A program made the position numbers and the translations under genes. The notes beneath the pieces were generated by a model, which was not told the DNA's origin, made no database searches, and saw only the letters and a list, made by a program, of their open reading frames with translations. From Branchiostoma belcheri (taxonomy: Eukaryota; Chordata; Leptocardii; Amphioxiformes; Branchiostomatidae), in NCBI RefSeq assembly GCF_001625305.1, contig NW_017803910.1:1201040-1265039 (forward strand): DNA of 64,000 nt, read 5' to 3'. Shown here piece after piece: positions 51,801 through 62,094 of the stretch; within the stretch, counting starts at the first letter, position 1, and each line of letters opens with the position of its first letter.

Positions 51801-54800
51801 AAGGGCAACCTGGGTCTCAAAATTTGTGTCCTAGCAATATAAGGCATTTAAAGTCCCATTTACTTGACATACAAGGAATTTGTAGTTCTAAACGACACCC
51901 CAACACACGGCATACTCACCCCGTGTCATATAGAGAGTAGAATCTCCCACTCCATGGTGCAACATAACCTGAAATCAGGGATTCATACAACAGACTGTCA
52001 CAGTTATATGGAGAAATGTGCTGTGGTTAAGAAGAAAAAATGTTTGTTTCAATGGTCAATTTTTCCTGCTTCATCACAATTGTAAAAGATTATGCAAGCA
52101 AAAAACCTTCATTTCATTTCAGAAGAAGTAATATTGTAATTGCCTCATACAAGTAAATAGTATATATAAATAATATAAATAAATACACAACTGACCTGCA
52201 TACGTCAGGTACACCACAGCCATGAGGACTGCGGCCGCTGAAGCAGCTACAGCGAAGAAGAAGAGCGACCTCATCTCAGACTTGGTGAGACTACTCAGGT
52301 GCGTGTGCAGGTACTTCAGGAACCCGTACGCAATCAGGAGGGCAAACACACCTGCAGGGACAAAAAAGGAGATCATTTTTGCCTCCATCCCAAAAGTGTG
52401 TCCAAAAATTGTCACAAGAGACTAAATACAAAAGCGTAAAACAACTATTTGCTTGTTTTGCAGCTGGTTAACTACATTTGTACCTTTAAACATAACACAC
52501 TAGTTTTCTGCAGAAAGTACAAGCTACATAACACCAGACCTTAAGGTTTGCTTAAGTGAGGAAAGAGTAGAATTAAAGTGAGGTTGGTATTGGAGCCTGC
52601 TAGGGATTTAAACTCAGGATGTTCAAATTATAATCCAACAACCCTAAAGGCAACTATTAAAGGCAATACAAAAATAAACAAGACATTGCATAAAATATCA
52701 ACTCTGACTAGCACTGATGTGACCAGGGCTGCCTACCGGCTGACGCCATGTGTTCGCTGGTCCTGATTGGCTGGAAGCCGACGAAGGGGATCTGCATGGA
52801 CAGCAGCAGCCCCAGGATGAAGAACGCACAGTACGCTGCAGGGCAAAGGTCAGAGGTTACAGCCGGGTCACATTCATCAGGTTATGACAGTAAACTGGGG
52901 GCATTTTTTTTACCTTGTCAACTGTTTCTGTTATAACCCTGCATCTGAATTAAGAGGACTGGAGTTTGAATCCCGGCTATTATGGATCACCTGACATCCA
53001 TGCTACTTATAAGCTTGTTGCTGATATGAGATGTTAAACCGGTCAACTACTACTACTACTACTAACTACTACTACTACTACTACTACTACTCCAATAACC
53101 ACTCCTAACACTACTACTACTTCTACTACTAGTACTACATTTTGTACTACTACTACTACTACTCCTACTACTTACCCACAAATATCCTGTAGGAGAACCT
53201 GCCCATGAGAAGCAGTACAAACACGTGCAGCGGGATGAGGTTGATGATGTAGACATACCCTCCCCAGGCAGACACCTGTCAATCACATCACATGTTACCA
53301 CGGTGATGGTTACTATAGCAACAACAGTAGCAGCCCTGGAAAAAGCGTCTGTCTTTTTGACGGAATTTTGACACTCATGACAAACAGTTTGTCCAATATG
53401 TCATCTTTGACATGTAAAGATGTCATTAAACAAAGCTTAGCCTACCACCAAAATTTCCCTGCAAAATAGAGGAAATAGCATTTCAGGGAGTCAAGATTTC
53501 AAAATTTCCACGGGGGTGCATGCCCCTGGATCCTCCTATGATGTTATGTAAAACAATATTAAGATGATGAAAAAAAATTCTTGCTGGCTAGAATACTGGA
53601 CTCTATTGTTTGTACAAACTCAATGCCATTTTGAAAACAGATACAAAGGAAGAAAACGAAGCTGGACTCACCATATAGAAATATGCCAATGCTGTACATC
53701 CTGCCCAGAATATAGACCCTGTCTTTACTGATTTAACCTGTGGAAAAGAGGAAAAATGTCTAGTCAGAAAAGGCTATAGCTTTATAGCATACACACCAGG
53801 TTATCATTGCTAAGTAATTATTAATTAATCTAGAAAAGTTTGCAATTTTGTATCAACTTCAGTTGTTATCAATTTATTGACAACCAGCAAAAATGGACAC
53901 ACATACAGTGTAGTATGTCTATTTATACATATACTGTTGGCTGCATTTGTAATTTTGTACCTTTAACCATCAGATTATGGACAGCATCCATGTACAGCCA
54001 TTAAACGGTTAGTAGGGTGAAAGTTTAACATAAGGTTTTTATGTTATATCTTTCATGCATTGAAGGGCTCTCATTTGCAGTGCTTATATACCAGTACAGT
54101 ACTACCAGTATATAGGTAAATGGAATTGGGCCAGTTTTATACAGTACTGGTTATTCAAGTGTATCTGCCATTGTGTCATGAGTAGCTATAGTAGTGGTAA
54201 CAAAGTGCTCTGTTCATTTTTTTCCTGAATAGAAACGTTTTACCAAAGATACTTCAGACAACAGAAGTACCCTTGAAGCTTCGTCAGTCGGAACTGCCTT
54301 TTGTATGGTTTCCTTTTTTTCTACAGAAAATTGAGCTACAGTGTTGCTACAGTAAGCACACATTTGCTCTAGATAAAAAGGTGATCAGTAAAATTCAATG
54401 GTAGGAAAACAGGCCAGTGCTACAAATAACAATCAGTCTATCAATCACCCATACATGTGTATCTCTGGAAAAAATGAATTGCCACACCCCTTTCTCTTGG
54501 AATGGTATATCCCACTATGATGGCACATGTCAGCTAAATCAGCTCAGGTGGACTATACCATGTCCCTACGCAAGGGTGGCAAGCCCATCCTTATTCCCAT
54601 GTTGTTCTACAATCTTTCAGTATCAAGATGATCTTTCACTACCTGACTTTCAAATTGATCAAAACACCAGTCAATGTTAAAATAGAATGGCTCTTCTAAC
54701 TACTAACATCCTTGTCTGAAGAATATGTGAGCATTTCACTCATGAACGTATCATATGCAACCTTTTGGTGTAACGGATTACAGAATTATTGATTTAACTC

Positions 54801-57800
54801 TGGGTTCTAGTTTGAATAATTGACACTTAGCCCGCTAAATATGGTCGCTGAAATTGTCTTGTCAGATTCGAGGATTCTCAAACTGTCTAGCTTCTTCAGT
54901 TCAATTGATTTTAGGTCAAAAATGAGGTCAGGACTCCACCCAGTTCGACCTGTGAAGTGACCTCTTGAACTAAGAATAGCCACAGTACAATAGTGTACTT
55001 CAGACAGTCTGTATGGTAATTTTCTAGCAGGAGAGAGGGTGGGAGGGGGGCAACTGTATGTCTGTGCTGGCAAATCCTTTGGGAGAGAATACGGTTACCA
55101 GTTTGACATTTACAAAGGCAGTTCTGTCAAATCCTGTCATGTTTAGAATTCCCCAGACAAATCTATGCTATGTAGACACATTACTGCAGGGAATACAAGG
55201 ATTATATCGAGGCAGGTGTTTGCGAGTGTGGGTGTTACTCATATGTTGCTTACAGCTAGGTTCAAATCCTTTAGAGTCAAAGTGAAATGTACACAATTCA
55301 AGACTCCAATGCACCATCGTATCGTCCAAGATACACCATCGTATTTTTGCCACCCAGACATCAATATGGTATAGGATAGGGTTGATTAAACTTAAAAGAA
55401 TGTACATTGTACATGTAGATGCCTTTAAGAATGACCTATTTTCTGTATGAATACTTACCCATAGAAAGTAAGTAAAAAGTAAGGCAAAGATGGCGATTCC
55501 CTCATTGTCATAAGACCCTGCTACTGATCTGGAGATGTAGCCAGGAACTATGTAGAAGAAAACAAGTCATACTTTCAGTTCCATAGTTCTACATCCATGA
55601 AATATTTTTAGAATGATTTGCTATCATTATAGAAATGTGACATTTTTTCTATGTTCTGCAGTGGGTGCCCTGAACTCAAATTTCAAAATTTATTCTAAAA
55701 ATCATACATTTAGAAACTTTTCAATAAACTATTTAGTGCAGTGTTTCTCAAATGGTGAAAAACATTGCATCAATATAATGTGAATTCTTATTCTTCATCC
55801 ACAGCATACAAAGCACTACATAGTCACAAGGAAATCAGAGTTCAACAAAGACGTATGGTACGTATGGTACTCAAATTTTAAAATCAAGATCTGAGGATGA
55901 TTAATATCATCAAACAGTGAAAGTTTCTTACCTATTGCGATGAAGCATGCTGCTAGTAGCCCCGCCCCTTGGCTCCATAATTCTTTGGTTAACAAGTATG
56001 TTGCTATGGATGTCAACCCACTGCAAGATAGGAGGCAAAAAGTTCTACCGTTAGATACTGTACAGTCATATATTTTTAGAAGCATTTAATTTCACAGTAG
56101 GAATATTGATGGAAAGAGGTTATCACTGTGTTTAGAGTTGGCCGTGAAGAACAATACTTGCAGCGTCACTATATATTTGGAGATTTATGGTAAAATGGCA
56201 AACACTGCATTGGAACAAACCAAAGAGGGATGGGGGTGGGCATGAAAGGTTTCTTTCCCTGATAGCAGGCTTTCCTTCTTTCAGCACAATTTTGTTTTTC
56301 ACAGTCCTTTCAGATGAAATGTTTTATTTTCTTATACCAATTCTGTCAAACTGTGATACAAACAGCAAAACTCTGCAACACTCACAATATATCTTTACGA
56401 ACTCATCTTACCTGAAGGTTGGAGCTAAGAACACACAGACATCTCTGATATGTACAGTGATGTGGAGACTGTTGAGTAACCAGTGGATGGTGCCTGCTGT
56501 TACCATCAGACCTGGGTACACCTGGATACAATACACGTGGGACAATGGCAGTTATAGCTAATGTTGTGTCACACACATAGCAACAAATACAGGACAGACA
56601 ATACTCATTTTCAAGTGAGGAAAGTGGTGTAAAGTGCCTTTCCCAAGGGCACAAGATCGGTGGCATATCAGGACTCGAACCTGAGACCTCTTGGTTCCGA
56701 GTTGAGCACTCTGCCATTACGCCACATGACCCCACCAATCTTTATGATCTTTATTTGCCAAATCATGCCAGAGGGCTAATTGCTTGTACTGTGTCAAGGA
56801 AGGTTAGGTGAAAGAAAACTTTTGAAAAAACATTGATTGTAAGAAACTGTCTGAGATGTTGACTACTTACCGTCCCCCCTACTATCCTCCCTAGAGGATA
56901 CCACGCTCTCTCATCAAACCAGTTGAGGAAGTTATAGAAGCCATAGTTGACCAGGTGGTGCGTGGACCTGTAGTTAAACCTGAGAAAGGCACAAAAACAC
57001 GGTTAAACATGCAGACAAGACTGACCAAGCTAGCAATTAACATGTGCACAACATTGTAGAAACTTTTAAGCATCAAGCACATTTTGTATGACATATATGG
57101 CTGTGTATTTTCTACCTGTAACTGTACCTATAGGCTATACCTGTAAAATTGCTTAGATACAGGTCCTGACTGCTTAATCTAAGAGCAATCTGGTTCAAAT
57201 CAAATCAATAATATTTGCTGATTTGAAAAATATATTTCTCCTATATACGTATAATATGATTCCTTTTTTGACATATCTTTGATTTGTAGATATCTATTCA
57301 TCATAAAATATACTGTAATTGTGCAACACTTGCTACAGATATCTTTCTGCACACCTGGAAGAAATTTTTTATTTTCTGCAGCAAATTATAGAACCATTAT
57401 ACAGCCACACTAGTACCCAATTCCTTGCTGCCTAACCCTGTAACCATTACAAATGTGCTGCAAAAGGCTATCTCATCAGTGAGAAAGTTAAATCACAATT
57501 CCCCAGGGCAGGCCTAGCACTGTTACAGATTAAGACAAATAACCGTTCTAAATAAAGCCGTAGACAAGATCTCCCTGCTGCAGAGTTTTCTCCATTGGAG
57601 GAGCCATTCCTTGCATTGACAAAATATTGATTCCATGGCCTCTGGACCCCTGGGTAAAGATTCTCCATGATTTCTCATTTGCACTCGAGTCATTTCTGAC
57701 TAGAGAGAAGTGATTCTACTGTCTCAGGTATTGATCTGTGTATTCTGCCATATGATGCTACTTTCTTCCTGCTACAGTATCAAATAATACAGTACAAATA

Positions 57801-60800
57801 GGCTCTGAAGACTGAAAATTTACACTGTTTTACAGTAGATATTAGAGGGTGGACTATGTGACCAGGAATTTTACAAAAAGTAGACAACATTTTAAAATAC
57901 CTGCATATAGATGAAACATTAATGGTGAATAGTGGAGACATGGTAGCAATTCACAATTCACTAATATGAACATGTGGTGGTCATGATATAAATTATTAAC
58001 CATCGGATCTCTGAAGGATTTGTTGTGGCGATTATTGAGCAAATCCTGCGAATTATGGTTCAGAGTAACTACTGATTTATACAAGAATGATTCACTGTAA
58101 TGAAGGGAATAACTTAAATGGGCTACATTAATTTCATTCTTTGCATTTCAGATTTTTAAATATTACGTGGATTCAAAGAAATTATTGAGATTCTAATGGT
58201 TATGATATATTCACATACAGAAATTCTCACTTAGCTAGACTTTTAATACCAAACTCATATTGATTTAGGTTGCAGGGAGAATCAGTGTTCAACAATAGCA
58301 GAAGTGGATACGATTTGAACTAAAGCTACAAAATATTTCTGAGCACCCCTCAGTTACAAGTACATCTCACATCAATACTGTATGGAACACTGAGTGCAAA
58401 TATTTCTTCCAATTAATTCCAGTACACCTTCCAGGATATGACCTTTCCAGAGCGGAAAATTTATTGAGTATATTCCGAAAGCAATCTGGCAATATCAAGC
58501 CCTGAATTTCTTTTCTGTATAGTGTAAGTGTACTGAGAGAATTCATCGGCACAACAGCGTAATCCAATTTGAGACAGTTTTCTACCATGAGCAGTTGTCT
58601 TCAGGGGTTGTTCAGGGATACAGCCAGCTGCAAGGGTTTACAGTATCATCACCAGGAGAAAAGCAATTGGAATTCTGTAGGAAGGTCTTGGACTCAAATT
58701 AAATTTCAACGGGTGCAAGGATGGTGTATTACACTAGGGAAGTACTGTAATGGAACACTAAGAAGCTTACGGGTCTGTACAGAGGCTAGGACATGAGCAT
58801 CATGATAAAATATTATGAAGCAAGTTTAAATTGCAATTTCTAACACTAAACCCAAATTTTGGTCTAGTATGCTTTTGCTTTTGCAAAATAACACAAGTTG
58901 ACCTGTCTTGCTCTCCAAAATCTGATATACCAGTAATATTACTGTTACTTTAATCTGGTCCAGGTTCAGGCCTGGACTTGATCAATACATTGGACCTAGA
59001 TCTGTATTTGGACTTGATCAAGCTGAACCAGTACCCACCCCTTAGGTACAACTAACTTCTTTGCCTTTCTGGAACAGAGCCCACAAACCTTTTCATAGTT
59101 GTAGTCTAGACAGACTTTCTAGGAAAAACTTCTTCAGTGTGGATGCTCCTTTTAGCTGCTAGAGTAAAATCAATGCATGATTCTATACTAGGTACATTTG
59201 GTAACTGACCAGAGAAACCTTTGCCTCCTCATACAAGAATTTCAAAATAGATTTATCAGGTTAGTCTTTCTAACTACTGTAAAAGTAATTCGATGGAAGG
59301 ACAAACTATACATCTCATTTTACGGATGGTTTCAAATCAGGGAACTGATCTCTAGACGCCTAACAGAGGACACGTTTCTGTCTGTCTGACATTTGAGCTT
59401 GGCCAGGATACAAGACTAATTCGTCGCCAATTTTGTCTGGTCATAAAAGATACATACTGTAATATATGGGAAGCAATCCAGGCTTCCAGATAGGCAGCCA
59501 AATACCCTCTGTGCCAGGCAGGAATGGGTTTTAGATGCAATCGTGACCCGGCTTTTACAAGGACTTTTGACGTCAACATTTATATGGAACTACTGCTAAT
59601 GGTACTATGACTGGGAGGGGGGGTTAGTAGAAAGACTTCAAGGGTTTAGTGCTATCGAATTTGGAAACAAATTGTCTACTTAGGTAGACTTGCATTTGGT
59701 TTCTTGCAGCAGAAACAAAATCAGAACTCAAAATGTTACCTGCTTATGCAGGTTGGTGCAGGTAAAATTACAGGTATTTCTGATGTCTTACTGAACATAT
59801 TAAACCTGCAATAGCCCAGGTCCCTGGTAAAAATGCCATGCATTCACAATAGTATCATCCTTTGATACAGCAAATACCATTTAAATTAGTGCAACACATT
59901 TTCCAAATGCTATTTTGAATGGACTAAAGGGCATTACAAAATGAGTGGAGCAGAAAAAAACTGTCTGGGGCAGGTGACTTTGGAGTTATCACCCACTCCA
60001 TGCAGTTAGAATTTAGAGGCCTGAAAATGTACATTAGAATTGCCATAGAAATAAATTGGTCTTTTCCAAAGTAGTGAAAGTTTTATTTGCTAAAATTCTG
60101 CACAGAGTGGCCACAAGCCATCTAATGGCAGGTTTATTTTCAATTTACTGCGACAAAAAATGGGTAGCAGGAGGAAAATCTAATAGAGCTGTTATACATT
60201 TTTAATGCAAACCTGGAGGGAATATACCTTTTTATGTCCAGGTCTGCATAGATAATGATCCATTCTGATATGGATATGGAGGAATAGCTTTGCATATCTA
60301 GTTTGGCTTGAAAGTTCAAACTACATGTATATTGAAGTAAAATTTTAACCACTGTAGTGACAGATATTACATGACAGTTGTATTGTAATTAAATGATCAC
60401 ATGTTATTTGAGGGTTTCCTTTCTGAATAACCAACCAAAGACAATTGCTTGCGTGTGAGAAGATCAGGGTTATCAGTGTGACAGATACACCAGAGTTAAT
60501 ATGTCTCCAGGGCACATGAAGGATTTGGTTGTGACATATCCAGCTAGGGAACAATCAATTTTCAGTAAGCGGTTTCTGTTAGAAATAGAAAAAAAAATAG
60601 AAATCATAGTGTCAATAGATTTAACTATCACTTGCTTGAAAATAACAGTTAAAACTAATTTTTTGAAGGTACAACATAATAGCTTCTGGTTAATGCCCCT
60701 TTTTGTATTTCAGTGTCTTTTTATCTGTATCAGTCTGCATCTGAAATAATGTATTTCACATGCGCCATTTGCAGTCCCAACTCAACAGGGACCCATTGGA

Positions 60801-62094
60801 ATACATGCATAATGAACAGTTCTTTGTCTTCATTATAACACACTTACGTAAGCTTGAACCCAGACACATATCTTAATGCGATGCCTTCGAATGAATTCCA
60901 TTCTTCACTTCACAATTGCAAGAGGAGTATCTAACAATACATGTATCAGCTTGAGACATGTAAAAACTAGTACAATTTATTACAATTTTTGTTGCAATGG
61001 CTCCTCTATATATTGTGAGTTATTAACCATATAAAAGGTATCAAAAAGACACCAGACACTCATTATATACTGCTGGCCAATATGTAGTATAGTCAATAAT
61101 GACAATGGTAAAATCCCAAGTATGATTGTTCCTCTTTTCTTTGTGTGTTCCCCTTTTCATAACTTTTGACTTCTGGTGACAGAAACCTTTGTACAGTATT
61201 GCAAACATGATGACCTTGATCAAGGCCAGCAATCAATCAACAGCAGAACATAGCTCAATATTTGAGACCAACAAACTCAAAACTTTTCCTACATAATTTC
61301 CAATGGGGAAATACAACTGGCAGGCAATATAAAAATTTAAATGCATAAATTTCATTTATGAAAATTTACAACAGTCAAGAAAATTATTGCACAGGTTCAT
61401 AGTGTACTAATTTCACTTTGGTTCACAGCAGACATTTTAAAGAAAAACAAACATATATCTGCTTTGCATACAAAATAACATCATCACCAATACAAAAGAA
61501 CAATGACAATGTTGACCTAGTCATAAATTATGTATATATAACATCACGGTCACACACTATTATATATTGTGTTCGTTTTCTCCAAATTACCTTTAATTAC
61601 GATACAGGCGTCAGCAGACCAATTTAGTTACGGTCTGCACATTAACCCTTAACCAGCGCCCCTCCCCCACCCATGTGCACCTGACAATCACCTGAGATTC
61701 TTAGGGTGACTCTTAACACACACACGTCATGAAAACGTCTGTCCTCTCCTTGATCAAGTTCACGGTAATAAAAATGTCTAGCGAAGCGTTATGTGCCGGG
61801 ACCGCCACTCCACTTGATCTTTTATGAATGAGCTTTGAGCATACAAAAAAAGGGCAAAGCGAACACAGGTGACTGTCGATTTTATCACGCCTCTTCCGCC
61901 CTCCCACCTTAGCGGGCGATTCCGGCCACTTACCACGGATCAAACTCGTGGATGATGCTCTCGAAGCGTATGACGGCGAACAGGCGGCTGCTGAAGGCGG
62001 CCAGGTAGGCCAGGGCGAGGATGGAGAAGGAGAGAAGGGACTGCCAGCCGGCAGGGTTGGACAAGGCCGTGCGGATGTTGCTCTCCCCCGCCAT
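45880..62094 (-). CDS. STT3B: Oligosaccharyltransferase catalytic subunit STT3B
   Basis: Seventeen exons in transcript order: 61934-62094, 56871-56979, 56412-56521, 55932-56020, 55459-55547, 53672-53737, 53176-53275, 52737-52835, 52196-52351, 51920-51968, 51354-51508, 49226-49446, 48084-48443, 47564-47737, 46887-47000, 46540-46752, 45880-45990; 791 residues. Catalytic marks of STT3 are in order: IHEFDPW (first DxD-type motif), [19 protein letters not shown], and the sequon-binding WWDYG followed by [17 protein letters not shown] near the N-terminus and the lysine-rich tail ([11 protein letters not shown]) fit STT3B rather than STT3A. It transfers the lipid-linked glycan to Asn-X-Ser/Thr in the ER membrane; STT3B complexes serve skipped and folded sites. 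NNTWNNSH is the conserved self-glycosylated stretch. The frame stays open upstream to an ATG at 62217, giving 832 residues; I prefer ATG 62094 for its CCAAGATGGCGG context. Intron 1 is about 5 kb and holds no recognised element. Confidence 0.96.
46150..46432 (-). repeat. tRNA-derived SINE
   Basis: On the minus strand the element opens with a tRNA-like head: A-box word TAGTCCAGTGGTTAGCG and B-box word GAGTTCGAATCCC about 40 bp later. GGACGGGACGTTAACCGTGG follows in the body. It is in an STT3B intron. Its body differs from the SINE at 56596, so at least two SINE families are present. The 5' end of the body is approximate. Confidence 0.75.
47051..47426. mobile_element. MITE with 34-bp perfect inverted repeats and TTA target duplication
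   Basis: Ends 47051-47084 and 47393-47426 are perfect reverse complements (outer end GGCCACACCAATTTAATTTG). TTA flanks both sides (47048-47050 and 47427-47429). A 3-bp TTA duplication with GG-starting ends suits the PIF/Harbinger superfamily. The body is 308 bp, with A and T runs, non-coding. It lies in an STT3B intron. Confidence 0.85.
48480..48670. mobile_element. Inverted pair of hammerhead-like / Penelope-type motifs
   Basis: Two arms of about 73 bp (48480-48552 and 48596-48670) are inverted copies with a few differences, around a 43-base spacer. On the plus strand the right arm reads CTGAGGA, a 7-bp stem GGTGTCT/AGACACC, then CGAAATGTC, the order of the hammerhead core (CUGANGA, stem II, GAAA, cleavage triplet GUC). 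An extra A after CTGAGGA and the very short stem III are imperfections. Such motifs mark the terminal repeats of Penelope-like retroelements. No reverse transcriptase or GIY-YIG frame is nearby. It lies in the STT3B intron just past a splice acceptor. Confidence 0.55.
49966..51316. mobile_element. 1.35-kb non-autonomous element with CTGTAAATGCATTT termini and TA flanks
   Basis: The left end CTGTAAATGCATTTATGTTC and right end (reverse complement CTGTAAATGCATTTTTATTC) match at about 23 of 26 bases, then both continue with GAGG and CGCG words. TA flanks both sides (49964-49965 and 51317-51318). The inside is CpG-rich compared with neighbouring introns and has no transposase-sized frame. TA duplication suits Tc1/mariner-type or related transposons. 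Its right end is 38 bp from the splice donor of the STT3B exon 51354-51508. Confidence 0.75.
51920..51968 (-). other. STT3B: 49-bp STT3B microexon
   Basis: Acceptor GATTTCAG and donor GTGAGTATG surround a reading frame for [16 protein letters not shown], the conserved luminal segment of STT3 that links the exons 52196-52351 and 51354-51508. Phases on both sides match. It is too short to appear as a long open frame. Confidence 0.93.
53046..53172. repeat. STT3B: Imperfect CTA trinucleotide microsatellite touching an STT3B splice donor
   Basis: Some 125 bp of CTA/ACT units with interruptions. It ends 4 bp before the exon at 53176-53275, so in transcript sense it begins directly after the donor GTAAG. 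The Ser-rich minus-strand frame across it is an artefact. Confidence 0.9.
56596..56735 (-). repeat. tRNA-derived SINE, best-preserved copy of its family
   Basis: On the minus strand: GGTCATGTGGCGTAATGGCA with A-box-like TGGCGTAATGG, then B box GGTTCGAGTCC, then CTTGTGCCCTTGGGAAAGGC and ACTTTACACCACTTTCC. The head looks like a tRNA gene but continues into the SINE body and lacks a clean acceptor stem, so it is not a tRNA gene. The body segment recurs at 690-722 and 36195. Confidence 0.8.

Noticed and set aside
53062-53301. Ser-rich 79-residue minus-strand frame
   Set aside because: Off-frame reading of the CTA microsatellite and an STT3B exon.
56650-56735. A tRNA gene
   Set aside because: A and B boxes are present, but there is no proper acceptor stem or 3' end and the sequence runs on into a SINE body.
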